A stretch of 64,000 nucleotides of DNA, taken from the NCBI RefSeq assembly GCF_020184175.1, contig NC_065532.1, positions 3,968,001-4,032,000 on the forward strand, written 5' to 3'. The notes beneath the pieces were generated by a model. It made no database searches, was not told where the DNA came from, and saw only the letters and a program-made list of their open reading frames with translations. Made by a program: the position numbers and the translations under genes. The DNA comes from Aphis gossypii (Eukaryota; Arthropoda; Insecta; Hemiptera; Aphididae). Numbering within the stretch: the first letter of the stretch is position 1; each line of letters begins with the position of its first letter. Positions 50,341 through 63,845 of this stretch are shown here, piece by piece.

Positions 50341-53300
50341 TAACGGCGTCGTATATCGATATTAGGTATATTAAAACGCTGTGCTCACTGCGGCTTTGAT
50401 TTCGTCTTGTACACGTACGATAATTTAAATACTAGATTATATAATTCGGACTGCTCTTGCTTCAACTACACCGCAGCTGTACTAAACCGTATAGCGAATG
50501 AAATTGCTCTTGCAGGTACTGCAAGAACAATACTTACACGAGGAACCAGCTTATCGTGTATTTAATGTAAAGCGTTTAGAGTTTTATCGGCATAAAGCTA
50601 AATATAATCATATTCAAATGTATTTAGGTTAAAATGAACAAAAATATTTTTAAATAATGCTAATATTATAAACATTTGGTCAACGTTTTAAGTACTCAAT
50701 GTATATCTGTAAGGCTGTATGTATAAATTGTAGATTATTTACGGTTATTAGTTTTAGAATCATACAAGAATAAAAAACAAAATCGATTTTGTTGAAAACT
50801 GGCGTGTTTCATAGATATTCACATTGTACCTATATTGTATTGTATTTTTTTTAATTTTTTAGATTATTTTGAAAAGCCCTTGTTCCTTTATAAGTCCCCA
50901 TCACCATAATACGAACTAGATCCAATTCTCAACTCGAAACCACTTTCAATATTAAAGTATTTTTTCTGGTAGGTATGTAGATATCAGACACTGATAAATA
51001 CAGACAATACTGTAAAACCAATATATTTATAGCTCTGTTTAGAATTCAAAAGTATTTTAAATATAATATATAGTATATACATACACCTTTTTGTATTATT
51101 AATTATTATATTTGACACTTTTGATACGAGTATGTTGTGTTCTAGATACTTTTGTTAAATAAATTGTTATTTCATCACTACTAATTTTGTTACCACTTTA
51201 ATTAAAATGTATTCTGTATTACCTACGGGTGTTATTTGAGAAGGATCCGACTGGGAATAAATTGGCCCCATCAAAAATTTTTATGGACTGGTTAAATTGT
51301 TGGCACCAACCAATTTAAGAACGTCTGAAATGGCTGCACAGAAGTTATAATCGTAAATTGTTGTCACCGCCGTTGCGAAAAAAATTACAAAAACAAAATT
51401 TTAATAATTGATTGATATGTTTGTCGGTTAAAATTTACTTGGATTTATTTTTATTTATTTTATCAGTATAAAAAAAATATTACAATTTAAAGATGATAAT
51501 AATTTACGAAATCGTATCATAGAAAAATTAAAACATTTTTGAAAAAAATCTAAAGGCAAACATAGATAATACTCTAAGTTAATTTAAAATCTTTTTAAAA
51601 TTTTTTTGTTCTAATATTAAGGCTGAATCTGATAATACACAATTGGTGCTGCTAAACGAAAATTTCCTATGTTCCACATACGTCAGAGAGAGAAAAAAAT
51701 AATACTTACTTTAATGTATAGGTAAGTGCTGGTGATATCCTCTATCAAACTTATGTGAAAAAAAAACTTGAGTTTTGTAATAGAAAACTGCATATAGTAA
51801 ATTGTTTTTAAACTGTTTAACAAATAATATATTATTAACAGTAAAGTTACTGTATTATATCACAATTATCACTTATATCACAAAATATTAAATAATACAA
51901 ATGACTGAATTGTAAAGTACCTATATCGGCTTTACCTATTCTAATATATTATATTGTAATATTTCTGTATGTATTGTGTAAAATAAATTTATTGGGTTAT
52001 ATATATCAATTAAGTATATAACTATTGTTATTAATGTTATTATGCAATACAACTACTAATAATATGACTGATAACAAAATATATTAACAAAACATTTAAA
52101 ACATAGAAGGTTATATTAACTGAAAATTTATATTGGAGCATAATCTTTTCATTATTCCCAAAATATAATTATTAACATTTAGACCAATCACAGCATAGGA
52201 CGCAAATAAATAGATAAATACTTATTGGCTGCTATTAGTGTTATAAAAGCTACTCCCAATATAAGTGTTTAATTGAGTACCTTCCATAATAGTGAGGCAT
52301 AAAATTAATTTTGCTATAGGTACGTCTATACCAACGTAAACATCATTAACAGTAAACACGATTGTCGGTTAATGTCAATTTAACAAATGTTGAACATTAT
52401 AATATAGGAAAACTAAATTAATTAATTATTTTAATATCTAATCTACTTATTCATTCTACATGGATTATAAAATAAATTCTTATTTAATTTAATCTTTAAT
52501 CTATTAAATCTTTAATTTATTTAATCATACATCTTTGTAAGGGTTCATTTAAAATTGTTGTATAGATATAATATGAATATTGAATATTATATATTACGTA
52601 TATTATTATTTATAATTGTAATTTGTATTTGTTTTAAAACAGGGATGGTGATTAAATTAATTATTTAAAAAATAAAATTATACTGTATATTATCATTTTC
52701 TGTCTTAGTATACTTTATATACAATTTACCATACACGTTTCTATAACAATTATTTCAAAATAAAATACTATATTTTCATTACAACAGACTTGTACAGTTG
52801 TGCCACGCCCGGTAAATAGGTATATAGTTACATCAGTACACTTCCGTTTCTCTTTAAATACCTATGTATAAGTTGTCAGTTAAAATAATTCATATGAATA
52901 AATAGACTCATGAGTTCTGAATTATAGAATTGATAGTAAATATCTACTTAATACTTATAATGTATAAAATGCAAGCCCCACACACAACACATACATAATA
53001 GGTACATTGTAAACTTGCATAGCGAACCTTCAGAAATTAAACATAATATGTGTTTATTTATTATTTTCACAAAAAAATCATTTAAATAACAAAATTGAAA
53101 ATATTATACATCGTCAATAACTATAAAAAAATGTAAAATAACTGCATGGTAATAATCTTTTTAAAAAAACGAATTAAAAATCTGTTTATTCTATAGTAAT
53201 ATCGAATAATAAATACAGATAAAAACGTCAAATAAATATAATAAAATGTGTGGCAAAATATTGATGAAAAAATCGTATTTCAACATAATATAGGTAATTC

Positions 53301-53849
53301 TTATTTATTAATTATTATAATAATATAATTTATTCATTTATAACAGTATTAACTAATACAATTTTGAATTTCTTGGGTACAGAGTGTACCTATATTAAAT
53401 GTAAGAATAAATTTATTAGAAAATTAACATACATGTAAAAATAAATAGGACATTAAATTATTTTATGAGATCAGAATTACAGGATATAAAAGAAATTAGA
53501 AATTGTAATAAAATTGTATTTTAATATTATATAATATTACTATATTGATTATTAATAGAGGTAGTAGAACTACTTGAGTATTTTATAATTATATATTATA
53601 CGTATAACTGTACAAGTGGTATCCATGAAATAAGTAGGTATAGTGCATTTATTAATATGGCACACCATTGCAATTGCACCAACCAGTTTATCTAGACGGA
53701 ATACGGACTAGTCGAAACTATCTACACTATACAGTTATATATAATTTATATATACTATACAATATTGAATATACATACATTTATATATATTGTTAAGTAT
53801 AACTTTTCAATCGCACAAGAACGCGAAATGAGTTTTTTCGTCATGTGCC

Positions 53850-54120
53850 ATACCGGAAGAGAGATCATTTATTAAACTCGGGCTTCCATTAGAGTCTATC
53901 TGTCACCCCCTCCTCGGGATGTCGGGATTCCGGGGTAGTCTACACGCAGTTAATGCGCAAACCTTGTCCGGGAACCTCATGCTATATTGATTCGGCGGGG
54001 TCTACGGGGCGGATTTAGCGCACTCGCCAAGCTTGCCGTGTTCTGGGACTTGCGCAAAACCCGGAAATATAAAAACAAATGGGAAACGCTTAAACTTGCA
54101 GCCCGCACCAAACATTTTAT
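53850..54120. promoter_or_regulatory. Unique GC-richer block 3 in otp intron 2
   Basis: About 270 bp of non-repetitive sequence ('ccctcctcgggatgtcggga', 'ttcggcggggtctacggggc', 'ctcgccaagcttgccgtgtt') is isolated in AT-rich intron. It has no microsatellite. The open frame 53987-54247 continues into a T-rich tail and shows no domain. It looks like a conserved noncoding element candidate. Confidence 0.35.
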
Positions 54121-57100
54121 TTATTTTTATTCACTCTTTTTGACTCTCTATCTCTCTTTGTCCGTCTTTTTATTTTTTATGTTTTATTCTTTATTCCAAA
54201 TCGGAAATGATAGTACGTTTTTCCTTTTTTCAATTATATCCTTATAAAAACCGCTGAAATTGAAATGTATAGGATTATGGCGCAGGTGCAACTTTTGATC
54301 ACTCCTTTTAAATCCTGTTAAGACCTAGGCTTTAAGCTGAGAAAGTTTAACGGGATACCAACTTTACGGTTATATTTGTGTTCTGAATATTAATGAAATT
54401 TTAAGTAAATGGTTTAAACATAGCAACGTCTTGCATGTGAAAATAATAATTATAACAATTATAGTTCTGTGGAATCACGTTTTCAAACATTTGAAATTAA
54501 AATTAATTGTTTAACAGTTTACAGTAATTTTATTACTTAATTTTATAATTTAGGTACTTAAATTTTCCTTTAAAATTTATTTAACTTAACACTTTTAAAC
54601 CAAATTGCATTTTATTGTTTTGCTTAACATACCTATTATATTTGAGCGCATCTTGTAGAAACCTTGAAATAATTGAAACCAAAATGTTTTTATCATTTGC
54701 AGCAATGAATAAAATTTCTATGGACAAAAACCAAATAATTTTTTTTTAGATTTTTGGTAAAAACGAAATCAGAATAAAAATTTCATACGAGAAAGGAACA
54801 ACGTCCAGTAACTGTATACTTCAATGATTCAGTTTAAGATTTTTTTTCATGGTCAATTTATTTAAAGATGATTAGAAAGATTGTCTTGTAATGTATAAAA
54901 AAAATAGAAATAATAGAAGATTTAAGTTAATAAAAAATATTTTCATATTTAATATGGTAGATATAATGTATAATTGTTGTGTGATTGCTATAATGTAGCA
55001 GAGAGCAGTGTTAACTAAAAAAAAAGATTAATACATTGAAAACACTCTTTAAGCTACATGTTTCCAGATATTTTGATAAAAACAGTCGTTTTCTATTTTA
55101 AAATTGTATTTTTTATCTTGTATCTAAGTATCTTGACGATTAAATTAAGCACTATTAAAAAAAAAGTTAAAGAACACAAATACGAATAAAATATTTTGCA
55201 CAAAACATTTAATTTTAAATAATAAAGAACAATTTTAAATTCTGTTTCATTGAAATATTATAACTATTTTACAATTAGTATTAAACTAAAAAAAAAAAAA
55301 TGAATCAACTATAAAATTGTTTAATTAGTAGAATATTTATTAATAAACTTATCAGATTAGCAATAACTCAAGATAATGTATTTGAATTAATTTTCTTTAC
55401 CTTAAATTATTTTCATAAAAAATTAAAAACTAATGTTGTTTCAAATACTAACTATGAAATATAAAGTACTTAGACGTATACAACAATAAGTCTTATTATT
55501 AAATTGTAAATCGCAATTAAAAATTTATTTTTTAAATTTTACAAATATATTATCTATTATGTTAAGATATTACTATCTTGGTTATTGTACATTTTTAAAT
55601 AATGTAAACAAATACAATATAATATTATGCATGTCGTAAATAATTACCTTTTATTACCATGTTAGTCTGTCGGCTACGGGTCTACGTCGTAGATACTAGA
55701 TTCTACGATGCATACATGGTATTCATAGTATTGTAATATTTATTATATAGGTAACTATTGAAAAATACCTACCTAGTACTCACACAATATTATGACCTTT
55801 AATAATATTATTTTGATTAATATTGATATGACATTATAATTCTATAAAATACAATATTCTAGTTAAGGTTTATAATACGAGTAAACTATATCTAAAACTA
55901 TTCTATTGCCTATGCAGTAATTTATTGCAGCACATAATAATATATAGTAGATGCATGATGGGAAAAATGAATGAACGGTTAATATTATACACTATACATC
56001 ACTCGACAAAGGATTTTAGAACTATGTATTTAGACTAAGACTTTTGTAAATCCATTTAGTATACATAACAATATGTCGCAGTATATTGATGGTGCCGTCA
56101 TTTATTTATAATGATATGGTACTTAGTTTAACTAAACATGGTTGCTAATACAACTGTTTTAACACCAAATTTAAAATAAATTTTAGTATTAAGAAAATAT
56201 TAACTTTAAGTATTGAAAATTACTTAATAGTTTATTACACTAAGTTTAAAGGAAAAAATTATATTATCAACTAAACAGATTTTGTAACTTTAAAAATAAA
56301 ATAAAATATATAATACCCGTTTAATTGCTATAATATAATTAAATACACAATAACGTATAAAACATAAAATTATCTTGTGTAATTATTATATTAATTATCA
56401 ACTTACATGATTATATACTCTTCGTGTCTTATGCAAGGGTGTATAGAAATTAGATTTATAAGTTATAACTTACAATTTATATTTCAAATTGTATTTTAAC
56501 TATTTTTACAATTACAAAATACAAAACATGTATTCCAAAATAATTTTAAAATTTCGTAATATTGTTAATTTTAATTACAATGATTACAACAAAGTATCAT
56601 AGATTTATAATATTTATATTATTTGATTATAATTTATTGAAGTTTTCTGGCAAAAATGAACTACAACTTACTATTATCTTAACTCTGAACAATAATCTTA
56701 ATAACAATAGTGCATGAAAAAAAATCAAAACGTTTTAAAACGTATATTTTATGCTAATAATCAGATACATACAATCATTATTGTTGATCTTTTTTATAAA
56801 AATAAAAAATTCTGAATTAAATATAAACAAGTTTACAAACTTTTGTAGTTGGATCAGATTTAATATAGAATACAAATTATAAACATTCGAAGTATAAACT
56901 ATCATTAATATTTAGATGTAAATCTATAATAATAATTAATAAGCAATAACTTAATAATCAGTATTAAATACACTTATTGAACATAATAAACTCGATTAAA
57001 AATTATTTCAATATAGCAGTATAATCTTTAGTCATAATAATTACCAATTGGCAAATTTGGCTATTAAAAAAGGTATGTTTTGTAATTTATACTTATAAGC

Positions 57101-57499
57101 TATAATACAACATGCACTTTAATTATTAACCATAAAATATTCAAGAAATAACATTTTAAAGGTACCTATTTTAACAATAAAATTAATTTTTTTGTATTCA
57201 TAAATTCAAACGATATTAAGAACAACAGTAATTTTGTAAAATTGTATACGATTATACATTTATTATACCTAGTTTTTTTATTATTTTATATAGTACCTAG
57301 GTAATAATTTTCAGATACCTATTTAAGAATAATTATGCGAATTTACTTAATCATATATTTTGTTATCATAAAACATCAAAATAATTTATATAGTATACAA
57401 ACCACATTGTTTCGTAAATGTTTATAGCAGTGGTTTTCGTTATAAATATAAAATATAATATATATAGCTTATAAATCAGCTAATACTACAACATTATAT

Positions 57500-57730
57500 C
57501 ATTATCATAACAGCAGTATAACCCCTTGTTCCGGTCATCATCCCTTTACATGTTTTACGATACCGCATGTGTTTTCATTTCGGATGAATGTTGATTTATG
57601 ACTGGTAATATTATGTGCACGCTGGGATAGCGCAGCGTTAATTAGACGACTCCGAGGTCAGAGTAAGGGGTCGACCCCAAACCGACTAAACCCTTTACAT
57701 TTTTTCTGACCTAAGCCAAATGAGGTTTCA
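57500..57730. promoter_or_regulatory. Candidate enhancer with nuclear-receptor half-sites
   Basis: About 230 bp of mixed sequence. It holds AGGTCA at 57655-57660, a perfect 12-base palindrome GGGGTCGACCCC at 57667-57678 and TGACCT at 57707-57712. Upstream is TTAATTAG at 57638-57645, whose TAATTA core is the palindromic site bound by Q50 homeodomain proteins such as Otp itself. Motif presence is seen; function is inferred. Confidence 0.38.
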
Positions 57731-57949
57731 TCATATTATTATAAAAAATTCAAAAATCAAAATACAATCATTAAATAGCAGCTGCCCAATAATATGAGTC
57801 ATAGACACCTGACATCAAGATAATTACTGCATATAATATATATTATATAATCACAAACAAATTTCATTATACCTCCATTGGCTATTATGTATAGTATATG
57901 GTTTTAATATTAGTAATTATGTACATATTTGTCGTTGTTTTTTTTTCAG

Positions 57950-58445
57950 TAATGATTACAAGACCTAGACGGTGAGGGGGTTAAATGTTACTTATTTCAC
58001 GGGTCATTCCTAACCATATACGACTATATGACTTTTTTACCCCCTTGGGGAAATTTCCGTAATATCTATATAATATAACGGTGCAGTATCACATATATGC
58101 TATGTAAGAGAAGTTTGCAACCCTTGTGTAAATCTCAAAATAATTCTGAGTATTATGTGGCCACTAAGCTATCCGATGGCATGGAGAGAGGGTTCAATTT
58201 TGGACTTTTTTTGTTATTGTTGTGGACTTGTGGTCAATTTGTACAGAAAAAACAGAAACCCGGCTATAAATCTATTGGTCGGCAAATCCCAGTTGTGTAC
58301 GTTGTGTTATGGTGTTACGTGTGCAAGACCACGAAACAGAGGAAAAACCAACTAAAGCATTTCGTTTGGATTACCGAACAACAAAAAAAGATCTTTAAGA
58401 AAAAAAATACATTTGTTTCTTGTCCCTTTGGTCAGATTTTATAGT
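57950..58445. promoter_or_regulatory. Unique block 4 in otp intron 2
   Basis: The first part carries an imperfect inverted pair, 'gagggggttaaatg' and 'tttttacccccttgg'. The second part (58097-58444) is non-repetitive, with an open frame reading MLCKRSLQPLCKSQNN onward for 115 codons and a second overlapping frame at 58155. Neither shows a domain I recognise. A conserved regulatory block or an exon of an unknown transcript are both possible. Confidence 0.3.
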
Positions 58446-60629
58446 ATTTTACACCACACCATATATTCTAGTTGTGTATTACAAGCAAATTATTATACTT
58501 GCTATGTTTATATATGTGATATTGTAAGCAAATATAAAAATATATATTGTATGTGCATTAATATATTATGAAATATAAATATTTACCTATTGGTATAATT
58601 TTCCATCATATTTCCTAAGAATAAATATAAGTTGTCATCTTTAGTTAACAATAATCATACTTATACTAACAGAAAAACTGTAACCATGCTCATCGTTTTC
58701 AACATTTAAATATTTTTATCAAAAATATTAAGTAAAAAAAATAATACTCAAATATTGCAAAACTTACTTTACTGTAGGTATAGAAGGATTTTAGGTTATT
58801 ATGTAGATACGTTGTCATTGAGTAAATCATTGTGACGAATGTGTCGAATTTAAATTAAATAAAACTCATTTTATACGAAAAACGAATCTAAACCTTGGAG
58901 TGAATCAGTTTTAAATTATAAAAAAATAACTAAAATAATTATTTATATTTGTTTAAAAATCTAATTTTGACAACATTTAAACTTAAAAACTAAAAAATTC
59001 AAATTCTCGTAAAATTAAATCATAACTGTATGATATTTTTAGGCTGCTATGAAAACAAATCATTAGAATTTTTCTCCTATAATAGGTACCTAGTTATGTT
59101 TATATTTCTCATTAACTAAATAAATCAATAAAATATAGTAAAAACGATACAGCTTTTCACTCAACCTGATAAGTCCTAATTATAATATTATAATTAATAC
59201 CTATTAAAATTAATATATTTGTAATTGAAAATTTGAAAGAGTAGGTCCATCAGCATTATTTAATGTCTAGAGTCTAGTATACGCATATAATTTTAAAAAT
59301 ACAATGCATTTCTAAAATCAATTAGGAAAAATCGGTACCAATTTCTCCAAAACTCAAGCTTCAAAAAAAATATAAAAAACTGTAAATATGAATTTTGATT
59401 TTTTGGTCTTGGTTTTATATATAAGAACAACTTTCAGTAAACATTTTGTTAATTTTTAAAAATTATTTTTTTGGCTTACAAGCAAAAATTTTATCATACA
59501 GGAATTAGAAAAATGAAAAATAATAAAAACGACTCATTTGAATGTTTTTTTAAGAGACATCAATTCATATTGTAAATTTGTAATCATAATAAATATTTTC
59601 TGATAATTATTTTTATAGATATTCATGATATTCTATATACTTATACGTAATTATATTTTAATGAAATAAAAAAACATATGGTAGATGGCATACGACAATA
59701 ATACCAAAATCTAAATAGTATTAAAGTTAGTTTATACGTATAGGTATTACATTTTCAAAAACTAAGAAAAAAATTTGATTTATCCATAATAAACATTAAA
59801 CATATATTTTTGTCATTTTGCTATTACGAAGACTCGATAAAATATAATTAAACACGAATAAAATAATACTGATAATTGTGCTTGCATTACTTTGATAATT
59901 CATTTATAAAATATGGCAGAAGTATAGTCTATATTGTGTGTAATTTTGTTAACCCCGAAACTAAAAAAAAAATTGAAATTGATTGCCAATTATCACATTA
60001 AATGCTCTACAGTTAAATTGCTCAAAATGCATTTCAATAATTGCAGTAAAAACTTTTACCAGTATAACTAGTAACTACAGTTGTTCGATTGTTTTAAAAG
60101 TAATTACGAGACTATAGTGATGATTATAAGAGAGAACTAGTCAGTACTGGAAAAATCAGCACATAATAATATAATGAAAGTTGTAACACTTACGACGTTC
60201 TACGTGCTATAACTGAATCTCAATAGTTTATCAGTAGATGGATAAAAATGTAGACAATAGAACAGAGTAAACCGCTGTAGCAGATATAAATAGCATGTAA
60301 TATGTTATAGCTATACAATCTTAATATAGTTTATATAATAACTGTGCTGCAGATTACAGAAGTCTGTGTTAAAAAAACATACTCGTAAATAAACCGTTTT
60401 AAAATTGACACCGATTGAAATGTAAAAACATAAAAACGAATACGCAAACTATATTATGCTTCGTGTAGACAACGCACTATTGGCCTATATATGTAGAATA
60501 ATAACACCTAACTTCCTAAGTACACTTTGACATGTGTATTGTTTTCGTACATATTACGACTATACTCGGGCTACAACTATACACGCACAGTATACTGTAT
60601 CTATATTAAACGTATAATGTATAATATAT

Positions 60630-61540
60630 ATTTAAGTGCGTGTGTGTGTGCGCGCACGCGCGCGTGCGTTTTTATATTTCGCAGCACCGTGCAGACGTTA
60701 GAATTTGCGTGGTAAAGTTTTTGAGAAAAAAAAAGACGAAAATTTACAGCCGGCAATAACGGACTTTTTGTTTTTTCGTTTATTACTATTAACGTAGGTA
60801 ACATATAATATACACACGCGGGACGATTGAACGCGACGTACAAATATATGGCATCGCACGTACAAATAAAATAAAACGGCGAGAGAAAGAAAAGTCAATA
60901 AAAAAAAGCTTTGAGATTCCATTTGTCACCCCCGGCGGCCACGGATAATATGTATACATGCAGCTAGGGGTTTGCGCGCGCAAACGGATTTTACGAGCCG
61001 TGAAAAGACGGGTGTCGACAAGGCGGCGGCAGTGATTGAAGTCCGGCGACGGCGGCGGTGAACTGCGGAGAGTTTATTGGTTTATGAATTTCGAATTTCG
61101 ATGTGTATATTGTGTGCAGTATACGGGAGTCCAACAAGTCGACGAGCAAAGAAGGAGCAATAGAGAGAGCAGACCCGAGCGGACTTTCGTTCCTTTTGCT
61201 CGTATAATGTGTGTGTGTGTGTGTGTGTGTGTGTTGTTGTATTTGAGTGCGCGTGCGTGTGTTTTACGACCTTCTCTGACACGAAACGAAACGGTATGAT
61301 TTCACCATTAGCGGATTAATGGACACACACACCGTCGACGGGTACCGACCGATTTATTATACCTCCTCCTACTCATCTAACCCCCTCACGCATGTATACC
61401 GCACGAGCACACCCTATTTCGAACGCACAATACATGACTGCAGTATTCGTAAACGTGTGTTTGTGTGTGCGCGTATATCCTCCCTATACCCTCAGAGTCC
61501 ATCGGGCTTACGCCACGGGGTTAGAGTAAATTGAACGCTA
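60630..61540. promoter_or_regulatory. GC-rich block 5 in otp intron 2
   Basis: It includes an alternating purine-pyrimidine tract (60636-60668) with a perfect 16-base palindrome CGCACGCGCGCGTGCG at 60653-60668. A CGG-rich stretch follows at about 61020-61070, then a GT run at 61209-61234, then mixed CG-containing DNA. Many short open frames overlap on both strands and are not called. The composition matches the other promoter-like blocks. Confidence 0.4.
61209..61234. repeat. GT dinucleotide microsatellite
   Basis: Thirteen GT units within GC-rich block 5. Confidence 0.95.
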
Positions 61541-61787
61541 AATCGTATATTATATATACATGAACATTATAGCTGTAGCTACTAAGCAAAAGGCGCGTGA
61601 TTTGCCGTCTCCGCACAAAATACATCATGCACGTGCATATTATATAATATAGTGTACCATAGTCCATATTATGCACGTTCACTACAATCAACAATGGTAC
61701 AATCATACGCCAAAGTGTAATTTTTTTGTCGTCTTTTCACATATCATCTCTTAGCCCGAAACTATGACTGTTTTATATGCAAAGCGC

Positions 61788-61791
<4 letters not shown>

Positions 61792-61817
<26 letters not shown>
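61792..61817. repeat. AT dinucleotide microsatellite
   Basis: About 12 uninterrupted AT units in otp intron 2. Confidence 0.95.
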
Positions 61818-61818
<1 letters not shown>

Positions 61819-63279
61819 AAAAAAACTAATAATAGAGAAGTGTGTATTATCCGCTTTCGTTTAAAATCAAATTGCCAAAGACAGCGAATGTTGCTGCAAA
61901 CGCGAGTATTCATATATATTGTAACATTATCTCCGGTATACTAGAGGCAGCCAAACGGTAGATCACGGACAATTTCAAAGTCGATCATGTTAGAATTTAT
62001 TTTACGTTTATGCAAGTATGTTTCTTTATAATTATAGTTATTCAATATCGAAAAAATTTTCTATGAAAGTCGATCCTCAAAAGTAAAATATATTTTTAGT
62101 AAATTGTGACCAAAAAAAGTTTGGCCACCCTTCACCTACACTGATATTATGTATTAAATAATAATGTATGTATCACATAAGGTATCATCATAATAGAGCT
62201 ATTTAGTATATGTATAATATAAATACCTAACCTAGCCCATAATAAAATCAAAATATAGTAAATACAATTACAAATGACAAGTTAATTTTAACTTCTAAGT
62301 TTAACACACAAAACTAAATGAATTAAAACAATACGTTACATTACAGATACATGACGAACAATTAAGTAGGTTGTAACTAATAATGAGCATTTTTGCGTAT
62401 CGGTCACATACGGTTTCTTTATCAAAAAAAAACTTTATTAGCGTGACTTTCATTTTTATCAACCTTCGAATTTATCAAAAAGTATTTATAATTTCGCGCT
62501 CATTCGCTTATTATAAATTAAAATGTATTTATAAATAATTTTTCTTATAAGTTATAGCTAACATAATTAGTTAAAAATAAATGTTCCCAGTCTGCATCTA
62601 CAATACACTAAGGAGCAATAAGAAAAATAAGATTATAAAAAGGGTTAAACAATTAAGGGAGCATTAAGAAAAGGATTTGAAACATCCCTTGCCTCTAATA
62701 TGCCATCGCACTTATTATTAGGTACACATCAGCTCGAGTTCTACCACCTTTTGACCTCATTATTAACACCAGCGTAAATGAATATAAATCTTGTGTAAAT
62801 ATAAAATCTCTACTTGAAGTAATAGTAACAATAAAATTGTTACGTTCTAGTATTGGCTTATATTGCTCATAATATATTAAAATATAGGTACTTGTTTTGT
62901 GTATTAAATTAGTAGACATGAATATCTGCAGTTGTGTATCCACTGTTCAAATTTAATTATTTTAAGAGTTAATGATACGCCATAAAAAAATTATGGTCTT
63001 TAACCAGGTTTCACGATTTTTAAACAGATTTGTTAAGTTACATATTTAGTGAGATTGATCGAATAGATACACTCACGAAATGACTCAATTTATTAATGTT
63101 ATTCGTACTTTAATTTATACAGTAAATATCACACAATCTTCCGAGATCTATATAGTATCAACAATATCATATCAGTTGCCATTTATTCTTCTCGAATTTC
63201 GACAGTATGTATTTATCGTTTGGTTGTAACAATTTAAATGTTAAGATATTTCATGTTATGCTTATAATACCTAATCGTA

Positions 63280-63470
63280 AGGAAGGGCGAAAAAATGAAC
63301 TCCGTCGACATCAGAAGGCATGAATAAATTGGTTTTCATTCAGTAATCCCTAGGTCAACGGGATTACAGGATTATTAGATACAACCCCTCTACTTTTATT
63401 ACTTTTCACGTACCGAACATACGGGATAGGGGGTTCACGTCATTTGATAAATTATAGTACAAAATTATAA
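63280..63470. promoter_or_regulatory. Candidate enhancer with clustered TAATCC sites
   Basis: A mixed-composition block about 400 bp before otp exon 3. TAATCC at 63344-63349 and GGATTA at 63361-63366 and 63369-63374 give three K50-homeodomain (Otx/Bicoid/Goosecoid-type) sites in 31 bases. The first two lie inside the inverted pair TAATCCC...GGGATTA. Binding is not shown. Confidence 0.4.
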
Positions 63471-63845
63471 CTCCCGAAAGCCCAGATATTGTACATTTTA
63501 TTACTTACAAAATAAATTAGTATACCGACAGTATAAGCACTTTATTGCATTTCTTTTGTTCCGACTATGTGTAAACATAAAACTTTTGCGTTTTTTTTCT
63601 GTCCCGCGGCTTAGGTATATAAATGAATCGTTATCATTATATAAATGTATTATAAACACAAACATCCAACATATAAATCATATGAACAAGCACGTTTTAA
63701 TCGTATAACATATTTAAAATATTTAAATAATCTAATTGATAATTTATTTATATATTGTACAAAATATTTATCTAAATATGTAAATAATTTGAGTTTCAAA
63801 CCAAGTTAAATCGATTTTTAAAATTAATATTTTTGATTGTTATAG

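Larger units (their letters stand above)
39163..63845 (+). other. otp: otp intron 2 (24,683 bp), splits the homeodomain
   Basis: It starts GTAATT and ends 'gattgttatag'. It separates homeodomain residues 46 and 47, a position shared by many paired-like genes. It is mostly AT-rich, with several isolated GC-rich blocks described separately, at least two short DNA elements (40333-41231, 45565-45715) and a minus-strand LINE scrap (47862-47970). No complete nested protein gene is visible. The remaining parts (39310-40090, 41232-43490, 44270-45560, 45720-47860, 47975-49330, 50400-51220, 51330-53840, 54260-57490, 58450-60520, 61860-63270) show no feature that I can support. Confidence 0.9.

Noticed and set aside
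49611..50365. Open frames in intron GC-rich block 2
   Set aside because: Opposite-strand overlapping frames rich in Arg, Pro and Ser with no motif; not supported as genes.
61036..61534. Short open frames around the GT repeat
   Set aside because: They read through a dinucleotide repeat (Cys-Val runs) and show no domain.
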